Shown here piece after piece: positions 1 through 5,614 of a stretch of 5,676 bases of DNA. Source of the stretch: Myxococcota bacterium (GTDB lineage Bacteria; Myxococcota_C; UBA6777); NCBI GenBank assembly GCA_963169055.1, contig CAUJFU010000158.1:1-5676 (forward strand), written 5' to 3'. Both the position numbers and the translations under genes were made by a program. How positions within the stretch are numbered: the stretch's first letter is position 1; every line of letters begins with the position of its first letter. The notes below the pieces were generated by a model. The model saw only the letters and a list, made by a program, of their open reading frames with translations. It did not search any database and was not told the origin of the DNA.

Positions 1-1
1 C

Positions 2-100
2 GAATGCCAGTTCAACGTCCCGCAAAAATCCCCATTCCGCGTACGAATGCGCGAACAAAGCGATGACGTCGTCGAGATGGATTATTGCCTCTCCAAATAA
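2..100 (+). CDS. C-terminal end of a probable Ser/Thr kinase paralogue (5' partial)
   Basis: This frame is open from the left edge and ends at TAA (98-100), giving the last 32 residues of a protein. No catalytic domain is visible, so identity rests on its tail. The pattern C-x-F-x-[LV]-P near the start and DYCL-x-K at the end matches the last part of the complete kinase at 2447-4468. The spacing between the two cysteines is 27 residues here and 28 there, and an R-x-R sits between them in both. In addition, each gene is followed by a convergent gene of the same TPR/PEGA-like family. I infer that this is the periplasmic C-terminal domain of a second kinase of the same architecture. It could instead be another protein sharing only this Cys-containing domain. 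The sequence upstream of the window would settle it. Confidence 0.6.
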   Translation, partial: ECQFNVPQKSPFRVRMREQSDDVVEMDYCLSK

Positions 101-123
101 TCTATCTCCTCAATCGTTGGTTT

Positions 124-186
124 TTGTGGGGCGTTGCCCCACACCCCACAAGGGACCAAAGGCCCCTTGACCCCGTATTGGCGGGA
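124..186. repeat. Dispersed two-hairpin intergenic repeat, copy 1
   Basis: About 63 bp that recur in direct orientation at 5615-5676, with six transitions and one single-base indel between copies. It contains two hairpins. The first is GTGGGGC (126-132), loop GTT, GCCCCAC (136-142). The second pairs CAAGGGACC (149-157) with GGCCCCTTG (161-169) around an AAA loop, with one A/C mismatch. Differences between copies fall in the loops and linkers, not in the main stems, which suggests the fold is maintained. It lies 23 bp after the stop of the upstream + gene and 147 bp after the end of the minus-strand gene. It could therefore act as a bidirectional transcription end or mRNA 3' stabiliser, although no U-tract follows either hairpin. 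GC-rich paired hairpins of this sort are common as multicopy intergenic repeats. Confidence 0.8.
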
Positions 187-230
187 TCATCAAACGTTTT
201 TCAAACCAACAGCTGATCCGCTAGAAGTGA

Positions 231-268
231 TGCGAACACGGGGGTTTTTGTTCGTTGCGTGGTTCGCA
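231..268. other. Nested small inverted repeats in convergent gap
   Basis: TGCGAAC (231-237) pairs with GTTCGCA (262-268), and alternatively CGAACA (233-238) pairs with TGTTCG (249-254). They lie downstream of the minus-strand TPR/PEGA gene and could form a weak 3' hairpin, but no U-tract follows on that strand. The rest of 187-333 shows no gene or clear signal. This may be chance. Confidence 0.2.
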
Positions 269-333
269 CAAACAGTATCGCTGCTCAAAGTGCCGCGAAC
301 AGGCAGAGTTTCGGCGACTGCGTGGTTTCTGCT

Positions 334-1341
334 TCAGGGAAAAAGAATCGAAGAATCGGATGTTTTTGCACGCTCCATCTCGAACGAGCGTTGTTTTTGC
401 GCTACTCCCGATGCTTTGGGCCCTTTCGGAGCCAATATCACCCACAAGATCCCCCCCACAGCCACCGCAGCCCCCACCCCCACAGCCACCCATCCTCCTG
501 TGTTCAATCCCCGCGCAGTCGCGTAAGTGTTTCCGATCTCTCGGCTTTGCGTCACCGTAAGATCCCCCGCATTTTCTAGCTTCGCCCCAACATCACCATC
601 CATCGACAACGAAGCCCCCAACAGCACGATGCCGCCCGCAAGCGACGCTGCACCCACACCAAACACCAACCATGCCGCCCAAGGCGCGCTTCCCACCGCT
701 GTTTTGGGAGGCCCCTGCGATGGCGACGAAAAGCGCTCCGCATGATCGGTCTCTCGCTTGAGCAGGATTACGCGCTCGATCGGCGCTGCCCCCCCATACA
801 AAACGCGCAGAGTATACGTGCCGGGGCGCAACTTTTCTGTGTGCTTTTTGTTCAACAAAAAACGCCGTTCCACCCGATACCCCGAGAGCTCGACTTGTGG
901 GGAAGTGGGGCTATCATCCAAAAGAACCAAGGTCGCGTAGCCGATTCGCTTTTCGTACTCATACAACAAACCTTGTATGGAACGACATTGGTACGCTTGC
1001 AAGCAAAGTTTTTCATCCAAATAGCGCCGCAATAATAACACCGCTTTTTCATAAAAATACGACTGCTTCTGCGCCAAGGGTTCTTCTTTGGTGTGCGCGA
1101 CGTAGGCTTTCGCTGCATATTGTAGGTACAGCCCTTTCTGGCGCTTTTGCAACGCATCCAACTGTGCAGAAGCGGGCATCTTCTCGGCGAGTTGGGCAAA
1201 ACAATCTCCCGCACGCAGAGCCTCTTTTTGCTGAAACAAACGGCTGCACGCCTTGGAGTCCTCTTCTGCCCACACCACGGGCAACATCAAAAAATACGTT
1301 CCGACGAACAAACAACCCACCCACACAAACAACCGAATCAT
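334..1341 (-). CDS. Exported TPR-like/PEGA-like protein with two C-terminal membrane segments (paralogue A)
   Basis: A 335-residue envelope protein of unknown exact function. Residues 1-25 are a signal peptide with a likely cleavage site after VWA. Residues about 28-135 form a helical, TPR-like region (C-x-RLFQQ, then YAAKAY, then YFYEKA) with four cysteines at 32, 47, 113 and 119. Residues about 136-200 resemble the second half of a PEGA domain, with LRPGTYTLRVLY followed by a strand ending in RET. Two Gly/Ala-rich membrane segments follow at about 219-243 and 281-303, then a short polar tail. Predicted topology is periplasmic N-terminal domain, cytoplasmic loop, periplasmic tail. The frame stays open upstream to 1971, but the start at 1341 fits the signal peptide, the paralogue and a GAGGTG ribosome site overlapping the previous stop codon. 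It is the second gene of an operon, 7 bp after the Cys-rich gene, and is paralogous to 4521-5558. The family resembles uncharacterised proteins found beside Ser/Thr kinases in myxobacteria; no enzyme motif is visible. Confidence 0.88.
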   Translation of the reverse strand: MIRLFVWVGCLFVGTYFLMLPVVWAEEDSKACSRLFQQKEALRAGDCFAQLAEKMPASAQLDALQKRQKGLYLQYAAKAYVAHTKEEPLAQKQSYFYEKAVLLLRRYLDEKLCLQAYQCRSIQGLLYEYEKRIGYATLVLLDDSPTSPQVELSGYRVERRFLLNKKHTEKLRPGTYTLRVLYGGAAPIERVILLKRETDHAERFSSPSQGPPKTAVGSAPWAAWLVFGVGAASLAGGIVLLGASLSMDGDVGAKLENAGDLTVTQSREIGNTYATARGLNTGGWVAVGVGAAVAVGGILWVILAPKGPKASGVAQKQRSFEMERAKTSDSSILFP

Positions 1342-1344
1342 CGC

Positions 1345-1350
1345 CACCTC
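1345..1350 (-). promoter_or_regulatory. Ribosome binding site overlapping upstream stop codon
   Basis: GAGGTG on the minus strand shares bases with the TGA stop (1351-1349) of the Cys-rich gene and lies 3 nt before the ATG at 1341 (5 nt if counted from GAGG). This fixes the start of the downstream gene and suggests translational coupling within a two-gene operon. Confidence 0.7.
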
Positions 1351-2227
1351 AAGGCCCATTTGGGACACAGTTTTTTCCATCACAGCGAAACCCTGTTGGG
1401 CAAGTTCTATCGTTTCCACAAACCGGTAAGATCTGGCATGCTTGCCCCGAACAATACAACCCGGGAGGGCAATCTTGGTGGGAAACACACTTCGCCGTGT
1501 ATCGGCTCGCACAATCGGACGGAGACCAGCACGTCCCTTGCTGCCCAGACAGCGCACAACAAACCATCGCCGCTCCACAAGGCGGCGACTGGCCGGGCGA
1601 TGGTGAGAGACACGAATTGCCTGTGGTGCTCTCACATTTGCCGACTTTGCAGGTCTGCCCTTGCGCGCAATCTGCGTTGCTCGTGCAGTTCGTTGTCCCT
1701 CCCGTGCATTTTCCCGAAGCACAGGTCTGTCCAGACGGGCAATCGGCGTTATTCGTGCAGCCTGTTGTTCCTCCGCTGCATTTCCCCAGAGCAACGTCGC
1801 ATTTGGCGGGCTGATAACAATCGCCGTCGCAAGACTTGCTTTCGCTATCAAGGCACTTTCCACCCCGCACGCAGACATACCCCGCAGAACAAGCCGGTTT
1901 GGTGCATTGCGTATTCGCACACTCCTGATCAAAACGACAACGCAGCCCATCCGACGCCCCTTTGGGGACACAGCACACCATCCAAGGGTCCGTACAATCC
2001 GAGGACTGCGTGCAAGATTGATCTACCAAACACACTTTTTTGCCGGCCTTTTCAACAGGAGTCGTGTTGCAATACATCGAATCTCCCCAACAGTCGGTGT
2101 TTTCGTTGCATGGCAAACCATGCGCATCGCGCTTTGCGACACAATGCGTTAAGGCAGGAAAAACCGCCCCCAAACAAAACAACACAACAAGCGGCAAAAT
2201 CCGCATTTTTCGAGTCAAGCCAAACAT
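1349..2227 (-). CDS. Secreted Cys-rich repeat protein (40 Cys after the signal peptide)
   Basis: A 292-residue exported protein. Residues 1 to about 25-30 form a signal peptide (MRILPLVVLFCLGAVFPA). The apparent LTHC at 26-29 is a poor lipobox because of the His at -1, so ordinary signal peptidase cleavage is more likely. From residue 40 onward there are 40 cysteines, an even number, which fits a fully disulfide-bonded extracytoplasmic protein. Four perfect C-x5-C-x5-C-x4-C units start at residues 157, 181, 247 and 270, with consensus Cys, four residues, Asp/Thr-Cys, x, x, Gly. Looser units start at 40 and 72. This resembles the Dickkopf/EGF-like Cys-rich repeats common in secreted myxobacterial proteins. 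The start at 2227 has GGTGAGG five bases upstream; the frame remains open to 2656, but that would run through the divergent promoter region and into the kinase. It is the first gene of an operon with the TPR/PEGA protein. A structural or binding role at the cell surface is likely; no catalytic motif is seen. Confidence 0.87.
   Translation of the reverse strand: MFGLTRKMRILPLVVLFCLGAVFPALTHCVAKRDAHGLPCNENTDCWGDSMYCNTTPVEKAGKKVCLVDQSCTQSSDCTDPWMVCCVPKGASDGLRCRFDQECANTQCTKPACSAGYVCVRGGKCLDSESKSCDGDCYQPAKCDVALGKCSGGTTGCTNNADCPSGQTCASGKCTGGTTNCTSNADCAQGQTCKVGKCESTTGNSCLSPSPGQSPPCGAAMVCCALSGQQGTCWSPSDCASRYTAKCVSHQDCPPGLYCSGQACQILPVCGNDRTCPTGFRCDGKNCVPNGP
1643..1786 (-). repeat. Tandem 72-bp (24-residue) in-gene repeat, two units
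   Basis: Residues 148-171 and 172-195 of the Cys-rich protein are consecutive copies of a 24-residue unit. Each begins GKC[ST]GGTT, continues to a CT[NS]NADC motif and ends with GQTC plus two residues. A third GKC follows at 196-198. Similarity is visible at the DNA level as well, which points to internal duplication. The two other C-x5-C-x5-C-x4-C units, at residues 247 and 270, are more divergent. Confidence 0.8.
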
Positions 2228-2305
2228 CGCACCCTCACCAAAAAACAAAACAAGCCACCAAAAAGCCCATGACAACACAGCACGCAAAAGATTTGCAGCA
2301 AAACG

Positions 2306-2328
2306 ATACTTGTTCACAACGCAAGTAT
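2306..2328. promoter_or_regulatory. Perfect dyad ATACTTG-N9-CAAGTAT, operator candidate
   Basis: ATACTTG (2306-2312) and CAAGTAT (2322-2328) are perfect inverted repeats separated by 9 bases. The site lies in the divergent region between the Cys-rich gene and the kinase. It overlaps the -35/spacer of the candidate + promoter and covers the expected start point of the candidate minus promoter. A dimeric regulator bound here could control both directions. No regulator is encoded in the window, so this rests on symmetry and position only. Confidence 0.45.
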
Positions 2329-2336
2329 TGTATAGT
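2310..2336 (+). promoter_or_regulatory. Candidate promoter for the kinase gene
   Basis: TATAGT (2331-2336, 5 of 6 matches to the sigma-70 -10 consensus) has TTGTTC at 2310-2315 upstream, with a short 15-bp spacer. The -35 is weak, so an activator may help or the call may be wrong. The implied mRNA start near 2343 leaves a leader of about 100 nt before the ATG at 2447. Confidence 0.35.
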
Positions 2337-2357
2337 ACGCGCAGTGTGCTTTGTCTA
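2329..2357 (-). promoter_or_regulatory. Candidate promoter for the Cys-rich/TPR-PEGA operon
   Basis: Read on the minus strand, TAGACA (2357-2352, 5 of 6 matches to TTGACA) is followed after exactly 17 bp by TATACA (2334-2329), which continues as TATACAAT. The predicted start near 2322 leaves a leader of about 95 nt before the ATG at 2227. The -10 overlaps the -10 of the candidate + promoter, so the two directions may compete. Confidence 0.45.
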
Positions 2358-2358
2358 T

Positions 2359-2375
2359 TCGTCGGCAAGCGACGA
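2359..2375 (+). other. Small hairpin in kinase leader
   Basis: TCGTCG (2359-2364), loop GCAAG, CGACGA (2370-2375) make a perfect 6-bp stem in the predicted 5' leader of the kinase mRNA, about 70 nt before the start codon. It is too far from the ribosome site to block it directly and has no U-tract. Function is unknown. Confidence 0.25.
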
Positions 2376-2446
2376 GGCAATACAACGAAACGCTCTCTCC
2401 AGCGACCCCCAGAAAAACGCGCCCCCAACAAGGGAACACGCACACC

Positions 2447-4468
2447 ATGGAACCGACCGGCATGACAACACAAGAACAGCGATGCCCGCGTTGTAAAGAG
2501 GATCTGACCTCTTATCTGAGCGAAAAGCCCGATTTGGAGTTTTGTTTGTTTTGCCGTTTTCCGCTCGGCCCGATCGCTGGAAAATACAAACTGCTGGAGA
2601 CTCTCGGAGAAGGCGGCTTTGGGACGGTGTATCGGGCGGTACACCTGACCATGCAACGAGACGCTGAGCGCGTGATCAAAGTGATCAAGCCCGAAGTCAT
2701 GAACAAACCCGGGATCAAAGAACGCTTTTTGCGCGAAGTGCAGATGACCTCAGCCCTTTCGCAACGAAACCCTCATATCGTCCGCGTCTTCGATGACTTT
2801 GGCGAGATCCCTTACCTCGGGCATTTCTATGTCATGGAATATCTCAAAGGCAAACCACTCACAGACTACCTTAAAAACACCGAGTCTCTTCCGTCGGTGG
2901 CGTGGTGTCTTGATGTGTTTGCCCAACTCTGCGACGCCATGCAAGCCGCCCACGAAGAGCAGATCGTTCACCGCGATCTCAAACCCGACAATATCTTCTT
3001 GATCCACCACCGCCGCCGCGATAACTTTGTCAAAGTCCTCGACTTTGGTATCGCCAAGCCGCTCAACACCGACTCCAACGCGGCCAAAGCAGGGAAGATC
3101 ACACAAGGCATCGTCGGAACACCTTTTTATATCGCCCCTGAACAAGCCACCAACGGAGAGATCGACGCACGCACCGATATCTACGCGATGGGCGTGATCC
3201 TTCACGAGCTGCTCACAGGCGAGATCCCCTTGATCCCTGCCTCTCGCCTAGACAGCATCAGCCTCGTTGAATTGCTGACCATCCGCATCATGGCCAAAGA
3301 AATCCCCTCCCTTCGCAGAGTCCGACCTGATCGCGATATCCCCGAAGGCGTCGACCTTGCCGTCCAAAAAGCCCTTGAATCCAAACCCGACGATCGGTTC
3401 CCCTCTGCCGAAGCCTTTTGGCAAGCCCTCCAGCCTTATGCTCGTGAAAGCACAGGCTACGGGCTTTCTCACAGCGGCGACGCCCACCTCAATCCTCCAA
3501 GTGATCCATCCCTTCGATTGCGTGGGCCGTCTTCTCCCGCAAACTCCCTTCCAACGGGCGTTTCTGTTTCTCCATCCGATCCAAAACACCCCATCCATCC
3601 CCACCCATCTCTCGACGCCACCGACGATATGCTTCCCACCACACCCAACAAACGCGCAAAACCCCATCCCCCCGCCCTCTCCAACGGTGTCGCAACGCCC
3701 TCTCCATCGACAAACCAAGACCCCCGCTCTTCCGCCAAGATCGCGATCGCGGGCGCATTACTCTTGCTCGGGATCCTCGGCACATGGTTGGGCCTCGGTT
3801 TGCTGCGACCTTCGCCTTCTTCAAATCAGCCCCCCATCGCTCGGCTCGGCAAAAACACCGCATCTCAACCGCCACAAACGACCGTCCCTTCGGACTCTTC
3901 CAAAACAACCCAGAACTCCCCCTCCCAAATCCCCAACACCTCGCCCCAACCAACGCCGAACCAAGAATCAGAATCAATCGATGAATTGCCCGATGCCTCG
4001 GACACGACCGACACCGACGCGGCTTCGATCTCCGACTCCGCCCCTCAAATCGATCCGCAGACCTCCCCCAAACACCGCACCAAACGCCGCACCAAACGCC
4101 GAAAAACCTCCACCCCAAAAACCACGCCCTCCCTCCCCAAAACCACGCCCACCCAAGAAACCACGCCCACTCCACCGCAAGTCACCCCACCCAAAAAGCA
4201 AACCCCTTGCGCGGACAACGAAGTCTTCTTGATCACCGTCCCTCGCCTCTCTCTCAATAGGAGAGAGATCTCACCAAGCAACGCCTGCCGCGCCAAAGCA
4301 AACGGCTACTGCATCCGAGCAGACACCAAAGAAGTCGCTCTCGAACGAGAAGGTTATCTCACCTGCATCTTCGCTCTCCCCAAGCGCCAAACACGCCTGC
4401 GCGCTGTCTTGAAAGAAGATGAAGGTGGCACCTCCCCCCAAGATTATTGCTTGCAAAAACGAAAATAA
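2447..4468 (+). CDS. Membrane-anchored Ser/Thr protein kinase with N-terminal zinc ribbon and periplasmic Cys domain
   Basis: A 673-residue eukaryotic-like (Hanks-type) kinase. Residues 13-36 form a zinc-ribbon-like CPRC-x16-CLFC. The kinase domain spans about 47-331, with the Gly loop GEGGFGTV (54-61), the beta-3 Lys78 in VIK, the helix-C Glu97, HRDLKPDN (catalytic Asp177, Lys179, Asn182), DFG (199-201) and APE (230-232). All catalytic residues are present, and the HRD arginine suggests control by activation-loop phosphorylation. A Pro/Ser-rich linker follows (about 332-428), then one membrane segment (about 431-453), a Pro/Thr-rich periplasmic stretch with an Arg/Lys cluster (544-553), and a C-terminal domain (588-673) with Cys at 588, 614, 622, 640 and 668. 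I chose ATG 2447 because AGGGA lies 11 nt upstream; ATG 2462 is an alternative, and both keep the zinc ribbon. The gene is convergent with the TPR/PEGA-like gene, ending 52 bp from it. The family phosphorylates Ser/Thr on proteins; the substrate and ligand here are unknown. Confidence 0.95.
   Translation: MEPTGMTTQEQRCPRCKEDLTSYLSEKPDLEFCLFCRFPLGPIAGKYKLLETLGEGGFGTVYRAVHLTMQRDAERVIKVIKPEVMNKPGIKERFLREVQMTSALSQRNPHIVRVFDDFGEIPYLGHFYVMEYLKGKPLTDYLKNTESLPSVAWCLDVFAQLCDAMQAAHEEQIVHRDLKPDNIFLIHHRRRDNFVKVLDFGIAKPLNTDSNAAKAGKITQGIVGTPFYIAPEQATNGEIDARTDIYAMGVILHELLTGEIPLIPASRLDSISLVELLTIRIMAKEIPSLRRVRPDRDIPEGVDLAVQKALESKPDDRFPSAEAFWQALQPYARESTGYGLSHSGDAHLNPPSDPSLRLRGPSSPANSLPTGVSVSPSDPKHPIHPHPSLDATDDMLPTTPNKRAKPHPPALSNGVATPSPSTNQDPRSSAKIAIAGALLLLGILGTWLGLGLLRPSPSSNQPPIARLGKNTASQPPQTTVPSDSSKTTQNSPSQIPNTSPQPTPNQESESIDELPDASDTTDTDAASISDSAPQIDPQTSPKHRTKRRTKRRKTSTPKTTPSLPKTTPTQETTPTPPQVTPPKKQTPCADNEVFLITVPRLSLNRREISPSNACRAKANGYCIRADTKEVALEREGYLTCIFALPKRQTRLRAVLKEDEGGTSPQDYCLQKRK
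4077..4100 (+). repeat. Exact 12-bp tandem duplication in the kinase gene
   Basis: GCACCAAACGCC occurs twice in direct succession (4077-4088 and 4089-4100) and encodes the RTKR-RTKR basic cluster in the periplasmic linker. Nearby, ACCACGCCC recurs at 4121, 4142 and 4160. This suggests slippage-driven growth of a low-complexity Pro/Thr/Lys linker. Confidence 0.8.
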
Positions 4469-4520
4469 CCCGACCTGCTGGCCCCTTCGATCACACATCT
4501 CCCAGATACCGTATGGATTG

Positions 4521-5558
4521 TTAAAACGATGGCGTTGTGTAGAGACGTTGCGCAGGCAAAGCGTTTGCGTTTGAGGTAGCCAACGGAAACGCCGAAGAGA
4601 CGGGCCATTGCGATGCTGTTTTGTTGGACGTTTCCGCTTTCTTTTGAGGCGCAGCCAAGCGAAACCACAAGATCCCCCCTCCGATCACCACCGCTCCCAA
4701 AGCCAACCCGATCACTCCCGCATTGAAAGAAAGGTGGGCGTCCCGCTTGAGATCCGTAAACAACGTTGCTCTCGCAGCGTTCACCGAAAAGCGCTCTGCA
4801 AACAACCCGTCCAGATCCTTCTCGATGTTTTTCGACACGAACACAAACGTCAAGCCTCCGCCCAAAAGCGCGATCCCTCCAGCAATCAACACAATCCCCC
4901 CGATCTGCCCGCCTGTCAAACCTTGCTTGTATGGGCCTTTTCCCATCGTTGCCGCCTCAAACAACCGCGTTTCTCGCTCACCCAACGTCACTTCCGCATA
5001 CTGCGTTGCTTGCTTTGGATACGTCACTCGCACCTGATACACCCCGGGACGAAGTCGGAGATTTTCTTGCCCTGACAGCGACACTTCGCGCTCAAACTGG
5101 TAGCCTTTGATCTCCACACGCGCCGTCTCTGCAAGACTATTGGTCAACGTCAACGCCGCATAACCGATCTTTGCGTCCAGATCGAACAACATCCCCTTGA
5201 TCGCTTGGCAACGGTACGCTTTGACACAAAGGCGCTCTTGTAGATAACTTCGCAACGGTTCAGCGGCTTTTTCGTAGTAATAACGCTGTTCTTGCGCCTC
5301 TTTTTGAGCAGCCGCGTGTTTTTGGTAGGCTTTCGCGGCATTTTCGAGAAAAAGTCCTTTGCGCTTCTTTTGCAGATCGTCCAACTTGTCGGGAGTCGGC
5401 ATCTTCGCAGCAATCTGCGTATAACACTCCGCAGCAAGCTTGTGCTGTTCTTGACGAAAAAGCTGCGCACACGTCGATGAAGGATCGCTGGCATACCCAA
5501 CCAACGGAACCATCAAGGAAAAAAAGCTCCAAATGCAGACAAAACAGGCGTAACGCAT
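4521..5558 (-). CDS. Exported TPR-like/PEGA-like protein with two C-terminal membrane segments (paralogue B)
   Basis: A 345-residue envelope protein, clearly paralogous to 334-1341. The signal peptide covers residues 1-23 (cleavage after GYA). A helical TPR-like region covers about 27-133, with cysteines at 30, 45, 111 and 117. Their spacing (15, 66, 6) is identical to paralogue A, which argues for conserved disulfides. Shared blocks include AKMP, LQK-x-RKGL, AAKAY, YYYEKA and IGYA. A PEGA-like segment (about 134-200) has LRPGVYQVRVTYP and ends near ERET. Gly-rich membrane segments lie at about 215-241 and 277-301, separated by a charged loop, and a polar Ser/Ala-rich tail of about 42 residues follows. 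The start at 5558 has a strong GAGGAG ribosome site 8 nt upstream (5572-5567). It converges on the kinase across 52 bp in which I see no clear terminator. The neighbouring kinase suggests it is a partner or substrate; that is inference, and no enzymatic motif is present. Confidence 0.9.
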   Translation of the reverse strand: MRYACFVCIWSFFSLMVPLVGYASDPSSTCAQLFRQEQHKLAAECYTQIAAKMPTPDKLDDLQKKRKGLFLENAAKAYQKHAAAQKEAQEQRYYYEKAAEPLRSYLQERLCVKAYRCQAIKGMLFDLDAKIGYAALTLTNSLAETARVEIKGYQFEREVSLSGQENLRLRPGVYQVRVTYPKQATQYAEVTLGERETRLFEAATMGKGPYKQGLTGGQIGGIVLIAGGIALLGGGLTFVFVSKNIEKDLDGLFAERFSVNAARATLFTDLKRDAHLSFNAGVIGLALGAVVIGGGILWFRLAAPQKKAETSNKTASQWPVSSAFPLATSNANALPAQRLYTTPSF

Positions 5559-5574
5559 CGCAAAAACTCCTCAG

Positions 5575-5597
5575 AAAAAACAACTCCGAATAGGAGT
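5575..5597 (-). terminator. Weak terminator- or attenuator-like hairpin before paralogue B
   Basis: On the minus strand, ACTCC (5597-5593), loop TATTC, GGAGT (5587-5583) is followed by TG and six T (5580-5575), just before the GAGGAG ribosome site. The stem is only 5 bp, so strength is doubtful. It could end transcripts arriving from the right or attenuate this gene. I found no convincing -35/-10 pair between it and the right edge. Confidence 0.25.
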
Positions 5598-5614
5598 GAC
5601 GCAGTTCGGTTTGT

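Noticed and set aside
134-579. Small + strand frames spanning repeat copy 1 and the end of paralogue A
   Set aside because: One begins inside the first hairpin of the repeat, and all run antisense to the C-terminal end of paralogue A. The Pro/His-rich translations come from the reverse of Gly/Ala/Val-rich membrane codons.
1342-1971. Upstream extension of the paralogue A reading frame to give a 545-residue protein
   Set aside because: The extension is the antisense-frame shadow of the Cys-rich gene. It lacks any domain, whereas the ATG at 1341 has a ribosome site and begins a proper signal peptide that aligns with paralogue B.
2140-2151. Lipoprotein lipobox LTHC in the Cys-rich protein
   Set aside because: His at the -1 position is not accepted in normal lipoboxes (Gly, Ala or Ser expected), so an ordinary cleaved signal peptide is more likely.
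2351-2446. Start of the kinase at TTG 2351
   Set aside because: It lies almost at the predicted transcription start, has no ribosome site, and the added 32 residues are low-complexity basic sequence. ATG 2447 is better supported.
897-2496. Long open frames on the + strand (897-1814 and 1147-2496)
   Set aside because: They lie antisense to the Cys-rich and TPR/PEGA genes, have atypical composition and show no recognisable domain. They are mirror images of the biased codon use of the real genes.
2228-2656. Upstream extension of the Cys-rich frame to 435 residues
   Set aside because: It would cross the divergent promoter region and the start of the kinase gene on the opposite strand. The ATG at 2227 has GGTGAGG upstream and begins a signal peptide.
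3357-4232. Long + and minus frames overlapping the kinase linker (3357-4232, 3489-4175)
   Set aside because: These are alternative readings of the Pro/Thr-rich low-complexity linker. They give Pro- or Gly/Trp-rich nonsense and have no ribosome sites or domains.
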